The position numbers and the translations under genes were made by a program. This document shows, one piece after another, positions 1 through 7,786 of a DNA stretch of 11,168 nt. How positions within the stretch are numbered: position 1 is the first letter of the stretch; every line of letters begins with the position of its first letter. The notes beneath the pieces were generated by a model. That model saw only the letters and a program-made list of their open reading frames with translations, did no database searches and had not been told where the DNA came from. Location: assembly GCA_033296885.1 (NCBI GenBank), contig MU864148.1, forward strand, positions 1-11,168, given 5' to 3'. The stretch comes from Triangularia verruculosa. Taxonomy: Eukaryota > Ascomycota > Sordariomycetes > Sordariales > Podosporaceae.

Positions 1-354
1 AGAGAAATTTAAAATATATTTTAAGTAATACGATTAATAATTAATATAGGACTTATATTAATATTAAAAGAGGTTTTAATATATAAGTAATATACTTTTT
101 ATAAAAGAAATATATTATAAGTTTATTGAAAATACTTAAAATATAAAAAAGTATTATAATTTTAGTATATTACTTATAAACATACGGAATATTATTAATT
201 AAAAACTTTTAATAAATATTAGTTAATTAAGGAAGTTATTTAAATAGGATAATTAATATTAAAGACTTTTATAAAATAGGAAATTTTAAACGAAGAACTA
301 AATAATTATTTTTTATAAAGATAAAAAAATTCGGTTCGACTTAATACTATATAT
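1..354. other. RIP-degraded AT-rich DNA, no gene seen
   Basis: This stretch has only two CA/TG dinucleotides but abundant TA, the signature of saturated RIP. I see no reading frame, RNA gene or repeat that I can name. It ends at the target duplication of the 58-bp insertion. Confidence 0.6.
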
Positions 355-442
355 ATAATAAGTTATTTACGCCGGATATAGCGTTGTTAAAGAACTTTTT
401 TTTTGGAACTTCGTTTCTTTTGGACACATAATAAGTTATTTA
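355..442 (+). mobile_element. 58-bp micro-insertion of a LINE 3' tail with 15-bp TSD
   Basis: The insert (370-427) is flanked by an exact 15-bp direct repeat, ataataagttattta, at 355-369 and 428-442. It matches the 3' end of the LINE-like repeat in this window (tails at about 2245-2304, 6071-6133 and 7705-7770): a small hairpin with GC-rich arms, then AAAGAAC, a T tract, GGAAC, GTTTCTTT and GGACAC. It starts at the foot of the hairpin. It holds 5 of the 7 CA/TG dinucleotides of the first 600 bases (one on its edge), so it escaped most RIP, either because it is young or because it is far below the usual RIP length threshold. The duplication length fits target-primed reverse transcription. It could be an extremely 5'-truncated LINE copy or a discrete SINE-like unit. 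Confidence 0.72.
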
Positions 443-601
443 ATTTTAATTAAGGAAGGTTCGAAACTATATAAGTAATATCGATAAAAATATAATTTAT
501 TATTTAAATAAAAATTATAAATTATATTTAAAAATAAAAATATAGGTATATTATATAGAACGAAATATTATATAGGGAGAAGTTTATAAAATAAATAAAT
601 A

Positions 602-1257
602 TTTATTTAATAGTAAAAAATAAAAAAAGACTTAATAATAATAGTTAATTAATTTCGAATTACTAAGTAATTTAATAAAGGAGGACGCTTTAAAAGTATA
701 ACAATAATTAAAAAAAAAGTTAAAGCTTTTTATAAAAGCTATAAACTTTTAAAGAACTACGAATTATATATTAACGAAGTTACCATTATATAAAAGAGAA
801 GTATAAAAAATAAAAGGTTAATAATAATAATATAGTAAAGGAATTTTAAGACGTAAATATTTATAAATAATGAAGTAAAAGCGGATTTAATTTTATTATA
901 ATTTATATAATAAACCTAAGTTTTATAAAAAAAAAGGTTATTATAAAAGGACTATTCCCTATATAATTAATAAAAAAAAACATTATTATTAAATATTATA
1001 ATATTAAGAAAAATAATAATAATAATTTTCGATATTATAAATATAAAGCTAAAAAAAAATATAATTTTAAAATAACTATAATATAAAAACTATAACTTAA
1101 ATATCGATTAAAAGGATAATAACTATTTATAATCGAGGATATATCAGGAGTATTTAATTAACGATAAGAAATTAAAAATATACCGGGAGTAAAATATAAA
1201 ATAAATACCCGTTTTAGTATTACCGTAAAAAATATAAAAAATATTAATATATTTAAT
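602..1257 (+). pseudogene. Decayed plus-strand reading frame, unidentified
   Basis: One phase (codons starting at 602, 662, 932 and so on) stays relatively open across this stretch. Its many stops are of the TAA/TAG kind that RIP makes from CAA, CAG or TGG. Readable pieces include FNKGGRFKSI near 674 and SRIYQEYLINDKKLKIYRE near 1137-1190. A basic stretch at about 920-965 (KKGYYKR, in another frame) vaguely recalls a Gag zinc knuckle that has lost its Cys and His residues, but this is weak. The phase equals that of the gypsy RT fossil beyond LINE copy 1, so it may be the upstream part of the same polyprotein. No family was recognised with confidence. Confidence 0.3.
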
Positions 1258-2304
1258 TTTAGTTTATTAGTTTCTATAGAAAGTAATAAGTGTTATATAG
1301 ATATAATATCTTACGATTATTATTAAAATAATAGTCTCTTTATAGCTATTAATATTATATTAAATTAACTATTTTTATTAAATATCTTTAACAATAACTA
1401 CCGTTAAATATTATATATACTATATTTATTCGACGATTTTCTCCCTTTAATAATAAACCTTCTTCTCTATATCGTTATCGTTATTATTATTTTAAATATA
1501 TTAATTCGCGTTTAATTTAAGATCTATATATTTTTAACCGAAATAGTAAAATATTTTAAATTAACCTTAATTTAACCCGTTAAAGTTTATTTAAACGATT
1601 TATTAAATTCGGGATTTTTTTCTTTGTTCGTTAAATAATTCAAAGATAGATAATATTTTAAAATCGGTAAATATTAACTTCTTACCTAAATAATAAGGAA
1701 TTAAATAAATATATCGTTTAATTATAGTTATTAATAAATCAATTAATTATATATATTTTAATACGTTAATTATATTTATCGAAAATATTAATTAAGGTGA
1801 TTTATTTTAATAAAGTTTTTAATATAAATTAAATATTTTAATTAAAATCTAAAATAAGGAGAAAAAATTAAAAGTAAAAAAGTAATATATTTAATAAAAA
1901 CGGTCCCTTTATCTTTATTAATATAGGAATTATAATACTATAAGATAACTTACCGGTCGCCAAAGGAATTATCGGCGCGGTAATAAATAATATAGTAAAG
2001 GAAGCGTTTAAAAAGTTTAAATTATATTATTATATTACGTATATTATCAAATTTAACGATTAAAGGTTATATATATATATAATAAATATATAATATTATA
2101 TAATAAGTACGTCCAACGCCGGGTATAGCGTCGTAAAAGAACTTTTTTCTTTTTAAGAAATTGTTTTCTTGTAGGACAGATAATAAGTACGTAATATTAT
2201 ATAATATAACTTTAACCGATAATACCCGGTTATAAATAAAATTAACGCTGGGTATAGTATTATTAAAGATTTTTTTTTAAAAAGTTCGTTTCTTTTAAAA
2301 CACA
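1258..2304 (+). mobile_element. LINE-like retroelement, copy 1
   Basis: This region aligns along its length with 5202-6133, and its last third aligns with 7398-7770, all in the same orientation. Shared landmarks are agtttattag at the left, then taatatattta...cggtcc, taccggtcg...cggtaataa, and the terminal module of hairpin, T tract and GTTTCTTT. The common 3' end and variable 5' ends of the three copies, with target duplications at two of them, indicate a non-LTR retrotransposon. I cannot read its ORF, and Tad1-like is only a guess from what is common in ascomycetes. The right flank resumes the gypsy frame at about 2306. No convincing left duplication was found, so the true 5' end may lie upstream of the homology boundary given here. 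A 67-bp secondary insertion sits inside. Confidence 0.65.
2100..2192 (+). mobile_element. 67-bp micro-insertion nested in LINE copy 1, 13-bp TSD
   Basis: An exact 13-bp direct repeat, ataataagtacgt, at 2100-2112 and 2180-2192 brackets a 67-bp insert (2113-2179). The insert is absent at the same point of LINE copies 2 and 3, where ataataagtat/ataataggtat runs straight on. It carries the LINE 3'-tail module: aacgccgggtatagcg hairpin, AAAGAAC, T tract, then ttgttttctt and ggacag. It is a second, independent insertion of the unit seen at 370-427. It starts within about two bases of the hairpin foot and keeps CA/TG dinucleotides. Copy 1 therefore has two tails, its own (2245-2304) and this one. 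Confidence 0.72.
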
Positions 2305-2305
2305 T

Positions 2306-2815
2306 TTGATATTTATAGTAAAATACTTTTAAAATTTACCGGAAAAAAGATTATAAAGCTATAAAATTAAACTTAAAAGAAAAGTAAAGCTTAAGCTTTT
2401 TTAAATCTACTATATTAATAAGAAGTAAAGTAAAGAATTACGGAAGTATTTAAATAAAAATATTAAAAGAAAATATATTAAAATATCTATATTACGAATT
2501 AATATTTTATTTTCTTTATAATAAAAAAAATAAAAGTTTATAATTATATATAAATTATTAATAGTTAATTAAAAAAAGGTAAAAAACGGTTACTTATTAC
2601 TATTAATTCCGTAGTTATAAAGTTAACTATTAAAAGTATAATAATTTACTAAACTTAATATACTAATCGGGTATATATATATATAAATTAAAGAAAAAGA
2701 TAAATAGAAAATAACTTTTCGTATGTTTTATAGATATTTTGAGTATTTTATTATACCGTTTAGGTTTATTAATATACTAGCGACTTTTTAAAGCCTCGTT
2801 AATTATATTATGAAA
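2306..2815 (+). pseudogene. Ty3/gypsy reverse transcriptase fossil (fingers to motif B)
   Basis: A single phase with no frameshift carries the canonical gypsy RT blocks in order. LPE is at 2336, KELRKYLN at 2432 (normally REYLDENL), and an eroded LRFCVDYR-like block lies near 2534-2566. NGYLLLLIP at 2585 stands where NRYPLPLI is expected, TKLNILIGY at 2648 for motif A (TKLDxRxGY), and IKEKDK-stop-KITF at 2687 for IKEGDEWKTAF. FEYFIIPF is at 2738 and NILATF-stop-SL at 2771 for NAPATFQ-L. The motif A catalytic Asp is now Asn (AAT at 2657), which is a TpG-to-TpA change. About 15 stops, all RIP-type. Motif C (YxDD), expected some 30 residues later, is not found in any plus frame, so the domain appears cut. 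LINE copy 1 is inserted just upstream, near DIYSK (compare the usual DVFSK), which reads in another phase and implies a small indel. Confidence 0.82.
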
Positions 2816-2825
2816 ATAGTAAAAA

Positions 2826-2842
2826 CTGGGCCCGAAGCCCAG
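2826..2842. repeat. Perfect 6-bp-stem hairpin, CTGGGC-CCGAA-GCCCAG
   Basis: This is a GC-rich stem of 6 bp with a 5-nt loop, unusual in such AT-rich DNA. It lies about 10 bases after the last recognisable RT residue, where the expected RT sequence stops. It reads through in the RT phase as TGPEAQ. It could be chance coding sequence or mark a junction. Confidence 0.5.
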
Positions 2843-3510
2843 AAAATATTATTAAATAATAATAGTATACCCTACTATACTATATAGTATAACGTATATA
2901 AAAATTACTATAAGCTTCGGACTTCCGATATATTTATGTATACTTTAATACGAATATTATAAAAAAGTTACGAAAAAATACGAAGCGCTATATAAAGTAT
3001 ATTTAAGTTATAATAAAAAACCTTTATATATAAAAAAATATTTATAGAACTTTTCTTAATTTATTTATTATAAAATCAATAACTCTTATATTAATTACTA
3101 TTAAAATACCGACGAAAATATTTTAAAATATTAAATTATATTAAAAAATATTAAAAGTATACTACCGAAATCTAAAATCCCGAAATATATAATTAAATAC
3201 CTTTTAATTATTAAATTATACTACTTTAAAGATATTAATAATATTAAAATAACTATAATTATAAAGAAAATAATAATGAAAATACTAAATATATTAATCG
3301 ATTTTAAACGGATAAACTTTATTATCTTTTTTTATATATTTAATAAGTTTAATTACGGCGAATATATTAATCCGATATTTTAAAATATTATATTATTAAA
3401 GTAATATAAAAGAACCGTAATGGAATAAACTTAATTATTAATAAAGCTTAAGTTTAAATTATATTATAATTAAATAACGGGAAAGTAGTCGAATATAATC
3501 GGGAAAAAGT

Positions 3511-3580
3511 AACGATATCGGAGTATATCGGAGGATATCGAATAATATTAGAGGATATCGGATAATATTAGGAAATATTA
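3511..3580 (+). repeat. Imperfect 10-bp-period tandem repeat, about 7 units
   Basis: Seven consecutive decamers are in register: aacgatatcg, gagtatatcg, gaggatatcg, aataatatta, gaggatatcg, gataatatta, ggaaatatta. The unit gaggatatcg occurs twice exactly. The other units differ mostly by transitions, as expected after RIP. It lies in the decayed frame downstream of the RT fossil. Confidence 0.6.
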
Positions 3581-4020
3581 AAAACTTAATTAATAAGTAA
3601 ATATAAAGATCGATTATATATTATTATAATAATAAATATTTATATTATAAATTAAATACGGGCCTATAAAGTAACTAAAACTAATTACTTTACTTACTTG
3701 ACCCCTATATCCCCCTACTCGCAAAGACCTAAGTCCCTACAAGTAGGTATTTATATCTTATTATATATTTAAGTATAAAACTATATACTTTTTTATCTAA
3801 TTAGTAAAGATAATTATATAAGCCGTAAAAGTATTTATATTTTAGGAAAAACCTTTTTAAAAAATAAAAACTACTTTACTTTACTCTTTAAAGTTTACTA
3901 CCCTCCCCCTATTATAAATACTATTTACTATACTATAAAGCTTAAAAGCTTTATAAGATATTTAAGCTTTAATACTTTATAGAATCCCTAAGCGGATTTT
4001 TTTAAGGAAAGTATAGTATT

Positions 4021-4036
4021 AACGGTTATAACCGTT
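4021..4036. repeat. 16-bp perfect palindrome
   Basis: aacggttataaccgtt equals its own reverse complement. No known binding site is assigned, and one 16-bp palindrome in TA-rich DNA may be chance. Confidence 0.5.
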
Positions 4037-4183
4037 CTAAGTAGTTAATAACCGGAGGTTAAAGTTATTTAATTAACTTACCGAAGGTTATAGTATAAGT
4101 AGGTCACCGCCCTACTACTTACTAATCCTCTATAGTTAATAAAAAGTTAGCTTTATTATTTTACGCGGAAATCGAACCTATTA

Positions 4184-4212
4184 TCTCTTAATTATAAATA
4201 ATAATTAAGAGA
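4184..4212. repeat. 12-bp-stem hairpin with 5-nt loop
   Basis: tctcttaattat and ataattaagaga are exact reverse complements separated by aaata. Four of the pairs are G:C. On the minus strand a box-B-like ggttcgatttcc (4167-4178) follows it, but the whole does not fold as a tRNA. Confidence 0.5.
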
Positions 4213-4439
4213 GCCTTAAGTATATACTATTGTATTATAGGACTTTTATTATTTATAATATTAATAATATTTATTTAAAGTAGTAACGGGTAATTATTTA
4301 AGATAAATATATTATTTAATTCTTATAAATTAATAATTACTTATCTTTTAATAATTTTATAGAAAATACATTAAATTATAAAGATTAAATATATAAAAGG
4401 TATTACTTTAATTTAATAACTTATTCTACTTTAAATATA

Positions 4440-5185
4440 TAACCGTTTATAAATAGTATGGTGTATTTTCTTATTTTTTTCATTAAGTAGGTAAAGTCGA
4501 AAAGCGAATTTATAATTATTATAAATTTCGATAAACGGTATATATATTATTTCCTCCTCCGGAATATTAATAAAACCTTTATTAATCTATGAATTAAGGA
4601 TTAATTTTATAATTTTAATAACTTCTTTTATGAAGCCCTAATTTACTATATATATATTTACTCCTTCTTCCGTAATAATCTCGATATAATTAGTATTTAA
4701 TTTTAAATTTAAACTCGAAGATTTATCCTTAATTATAAGTTTACTTATTTCGAAATCGTTTTAAGTTATAAAAGTAAGGTTTTTATTATTAATAATTAAT
4801 TAATAAATTAAATCGTTTAAAACGATAAGTAATTAGAAGTTTAAATAAATTTATTTTAAAATTTACTAATAAATAAATTAATATATAAAATCGGTAAATA
4901 ATATAATAAACTTTATAATAAATAATATTAAAGTTATATTAAATATTTCTACTTTTTAAATAATCTCTTAAATTTCTTTTATAAAGGGAAATTTAGTATT
5001 TATAGTTAATATTATTAATAGTATAATTTAAAATGAATTTATTATATTAACGTTAAACTTTCTTAATAATAATTTTAAATATATTATTCCGGTAGTAAAT
5101 ATTTTAACGATTGAAGTTTTAAAAGTATATTCTTAAAATATAATAAAGAATCTTAAATTTTAATTTTCTTCGATTTAACCGACTA
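4440..5185 (-). pseudogene. Minus-strand retroelement-like fossil, distal part
   Basis: Read on the minus strand from 5198, one phase is open over about 250 codons apart from some 15 RIP-type stops. Legible pieces are FKTSIVKIFTTGIIYLKLL (about 5060), KSSSLNLKLN (about 4710), then a distinctive acidic run YIEIITEEGVNIYIVN (about 4690-4640). NKGFINIPEEEIIYIPF (about 4580-4525) and FAFRLYLLNEKNKK (about 4505-4465) follow. I looked for RT or integrase signatures and found none. Orientation and position suggest it continues the minus-strand polyprotein that LINE copy 2 interrupts. The phase differs from the upstream segment, so at least one small indel must lie between them. Confidence 0.42.
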
Positions 5186-6150
5186 TATTATTCTTTAAAA
5201 TCTTAGTTTATTAGTTTACTTAGAAAGTAATAAGTATCGTATAAATATAATATCTTACGATTATTATGAAAGTAGTTTCTTTATAGCTATTTAGTATTAT
5301 ATTAAGCTAATTATTTTTAATAGATGCTAGCGATAATTTTCGCTAAATCCTATATACGCTATATTTATTCGACGACTTTCTCCCTTTAATAATAAGCCTT
5401 TTTCCATATATTATTATTATTATTATTTTAAATATATTAATTTATATTTAACTTAGGATTTATATATTCTTAACTAAAGTAGTAAAGTATCTTAAATTAA
5501 CTTTAATTTAATTTATTAAAGTTTATTTAAGCGATTTATGAAATTTACGTTTTTTTTTTTCGTTTATTAAATAATTTAAAAATAAGTAATATTTTAAAGT
5601 TAATAAATATTAGTTTTTTACTTAAGTGATAAAAAATTAAATAAATATATTATTTAATTATAATTAATCGATTAACTATATATATTTGATATATTAATTA
5701 TATTTATCGAAAATATTAATTAAAGTAATTTATTTAAATAAAGTTTTTAATATAAGTTAAGTATTTTAATTAAGGTATAAGATAAGGAGAGAAAATTAGA
5801 GGTCGAAAAGTAATATATTTAGCGGAGATAGTCCTTTTATTTCTACTAATATAGGAGTTATAGTATTATAGAGTAATTTACCGGTCGGCGAGAGAGTGAT
5901 CGATACGGTAATAAGTAATATAATAAGGGAGGTATTTAGAAAGTTTAAATTATATTATTATATTATATATATTATTAAGTTCGATAATTAAAGGCCGTAT
6001 ATATATAATAAGTATAAAATATTATATAATATAATTTTAACCGTCGATACCGGAGTTATAAAGAAAACTAACGCTAAGTATAGTATTGTAAAAGAACTTT
6101 TTTCTTTCAGAAATTATTTTCTTCTAGGATATATATTATTTTTTTAAAAT
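5186..6150 (+). mobile_element. LINE-like retroelement, copy 2, with TSD
   Basis: The body (5202-6133) is a second copy of the repeat at 1258-2304, same orientation, diverged almost only by transitions. The flanks tattattctttaaaat (5186-5201) and tattatttttttaaaat (6134-6150) match except for one C/T and one T-run length difference, which fits a 16-17 bp target duplication. The 3' end carries the module aacgctaagtatagtatt, AAAGAAC, T tract, and ggatata where other copies have GGACACA. The 5' end falls where homology with copy 1 begins. The element sits inside the minus-strand fossil frame. It is probably a 5'-truncated non-LTR retrotransposon, and its coding content is unreadable. Confidence 0.72.
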
Positions 6151-6897
6151 AATTATTATTCTATAGGTCGGATTTTTAATATAAAATACTTTAAATATAT
6201 ATTTACGTTAATAATTTCGGATACTTTAATAAAATAGTTAAAGTTTAAGACGAATACTTTATTTTAAAGGAAAGGTTTATAGTCGATAATAATAAAAGGT
6301 TTTTATCTAATTAATAAAATAACTTTTTTTTTAAAAATATTATTTTATAATTATAAAATTTAAACTTTTTAATAATAATAAAGTTTAAACGGAAATCGAG
6401 TTTACTATATTGAATTTTAATTATATTAAAATCGATTTTAACTTCGTAAAGAATTATAAAGTTATTTTTTAAAAGAAGATTTAAAGTTAAATCGTTTATA
6501 ATTTATCTTAATTTAATAAATTTTATTAATATAGGTTTATTTTTACTATCGTAACCGAATTAAAAAAAAGTAAAAATAACTTATTTATCTAAAGTAAAAG
6601 GTTCTCCGTTTAATTTTTTAACGTTATTATATTTTTTAATAATTTTATATTTAAAAGTTTTAAGGAAGTTTATTCCGATAATAATTCTCTTAATACCTAA
6701 GTTATTATAAATTTCGATATTTGTTTTATTTAAAAATATTTTAATTAATATTTTTAAATAAATAAAAGTTAATTAAAGTATTTCGTTATTTTATTTAATA
6801 ATATCGGTTAAGGTTTTTTTAATTTAAAATTCTCCTTTTAATTTAAAAATTAAAATAACATTAATTTTAACTTTATAGTTAATATTTAAGTCCTTAA
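6151..6897 (-). pseudogene. Minus-strand retroelement-like fossil, retropepsin-like region
   Basis: Read on the minus strand from 6898, one phase continues for about 248 codons with RIP-type stops. Two stretches resemble the C-terminal half of retroviral-type aspartic proteases of fungal gypsy elements, where the pattern is I-x-DDL-x4-LIG-DFL. They are IYNNLGIKRIIIGINFLK (about 6715-6660) and IINDLTLNLLLKNNFI (about 6505-6455), each followed by a YKI or VKI strand. The active-site D-S/T-G triad was not found, so protease identity is an inference. NGEPFTLDK lies between them. The phase shifts by one base relative to the segment upstream at a run of six G (6898-6903, six C on the coding strand), either an indel or less likely a gag-pol frameshift relic. 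Confidence 0.4.
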
Positions 6898-7382
6898 GGG
6901 GGGCTTAAACTATACTGTTATATATATCTTTATATATATTGAAATATTTAAAAAACGTATTTTAAAATAAAAATAATTTATTAGTAACAATTATATATCC
7001 GTCTTTTTTTCTCGTTTAAATAACGTTAAATAGATTTAAACCTCGCTTAATATATAGTATAATCTTTACAGTAATATTTAATAGTTTCTTAAAATATAAA
7101 GAATTAACTATAATAATTAATATAGTTTTTAATAATATTAAATATAATATATAATAACTCCGCTGTAATATTATAGAAATCTATATTATCGGTTTCTTCG
7201 TCGTTTTAATATTTATATTAAAAGTTATTATCGGTAAGGTTAACGAAATAAACGCGGTTTAATTTAGAGTTATTTATTTATAATTTCTTTTATTATCGAT
7301 CCTTCCGGTTATAGTTTTTAGGATTATAATTCCTTTTGTTTTTATTATTTTATAAGTTTCGATTATTTTTAAAATAAAAATT
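6898..7382 (-). pseudogene. Minus-strand retroelement-like fossil, basic linker and Cys/Tyr cluster
   Basis: On the minus strand (phase including the codon at 7259) the segment opens with an Asn/Lys/Arg-rich linker (NKRNYNPKNYNRKDR, about 7350-7305). VYFVNLTDNN (about 7250), DEETDN (about 7205) and DFYNITAELLY (about 7183) follow. YCKDYTIYQARFKSIQRYLN (about 7073-7015) comes next. Since RIP turns Cys (TGY) and His (CAY) codons into Tyr (TAY), that last stretch could be an eroded Cys/His finger, which is an inference. The stops are nearly all TAA/TAG as from Gln or Trp codons. If one 15-bp target copy is kept when LINE copy 3 is removed, this phase joins that of the segment upstream. Confidence 0.45.
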
Positions 7383-7786
7383 ATAAGAAAAGCAAATGGG
7401 GAGAGAGAGCGGGAGGTAGAAGAGTAATATACTTAACGGAGACGGTCCCTTTATTTTTATTAATACGGGAATTATAGCGCTATAGAGTAATTTACCGGTC
7501 GGCGAGGGAGTTATTGGTGCGGTAATAAATAATATAGTAAAGGAGGTATTTAAAAGGATTAAGTTATATTATTATATTATATATATTATTAAGCTTAATG
7601 ATTAAAGGCCGTTGTGTATATAATAGGTATATAATATTATATAATAGGTATATAATATTACGTGATATAACTTTGACCGATAATGCCGGGCTATGAAGAA
7701 AACTAACGCCGGGTATGGCGTTATTAAAGAACGTTTTTTTTTTTGGAACTTGGTTTCTTTTAAGATATATATAAGAAAAGCGAAAT
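7383..7786 (+). mobile_element. LINE-like retroelement, copy 3, 5'-truncated, with TSD
   Basis: The body (7398-7770, 373 bp) matches only the 3' third of copies 1 and 2: from the ggagagaga region through cggtcc, ttaccggtcggcgag, the terminal hairpin (7705-7722) and the tail. The flanks ataagaaaagcaaat (7383-7397) and ataagaaaagcgaaat (7771-7786) form a target duplication with one indel. 5' truncation plus a shared 3' end is the hallmark of target-primed reverse transcription. This copy retains 12 TpG but no CpA on the plus strand, so it was mutated on one strand only. It interrupts the minus-strand fossil frame, which is restored when it is removed. It is the least eroded of the three large copies and the best guide to the 3' end. 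Confidence 0.8.
7705..7722 (+). repeat. LINE 3'-terminal stem-loop, intact version
   Basis: AACGCC-GGGTAT-GGCGTT is a perfect 6-bp stem with a 6-nt loop about 50 bases from the 3' end. Damaged versions occur at 369-385, 2115-2132, near 2245 and near 6071, with differences mainly of the RIP type. By analogy with LINEs whose reverse transcriptase recognises a 3' stem-loop, it may be the RT recognition structure. Confidence 0.6.

Larger units (their letters stand above)
2816..3790 (+). pseudogene. Decayed plus-strand frames downstream of the RT fossil
   Basis: The RT phase stays open after the RT block (GPEAQKILLNNNSIPYY at 2829-2879, SDIFMYTLIRIL ending at 2956). It is readable again at about 3480-3780 (VVEYNREKVTISEYIGGYR, then TPISPYSQRPKSLQVGIY). 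Between about 2960 and 3430 another phase is more open: KKVTKKYEALYKVYLSYNKK, then LPKSKIPKYIIKYLLIIKL at about 3160-3220. The stops are RIP-type in both. I do not recognise RNase H, integrase or a chromodomain, so either this is a very eroded pol remainder with indels or different DNA has been joined to the truncated RT. Function is not assigned. Confidence 0.35.
3791..4440. other. RIP-degraded DNA without a recognised gene
   Basis: No convincing frame on either strand. It contains a perfect 16-bp palindrome (4021-4036) and a 12-bp-stem hairpin (4184-4212). Some tracts are less AT-rich (taccctccccct at 3899-3910, ggtcaccgccctactac near 4103). No LTR pair, TIR or RNA gene was identified. It separates the plus-strand retroelement fossils from the minus-strand one. 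Confidence 0.5.

Noticed and set aside
2826..2870. Helitron 3' end (hairpin near a CTRR end)
   Set aside because: A hairpin exists, but no CTRR terminus at the right distance and no matching 5' TC end was found.
4155..4220. tRNA-like minus-strand sequence (box-B-like ggttcgatttcc next to a hairpin)
   Set aside because: The adjacent hairpin has a 12-bp stem with a 5-nt loop, not an anticodon arm, and no D arm or acceptor pairing can be built. At most it is a tRNA-derived relic.
1258..6133. The two roughly 1-kb direct repeats (1258-2304, 5202-6133) as LTRs of one element
   Set aside because: Copy 2 has its own target duplication, a third copy is 5'-truncated with the same 3' end, and the DNA between holds opposing fossil frames. 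This fits separate LINE insertions.
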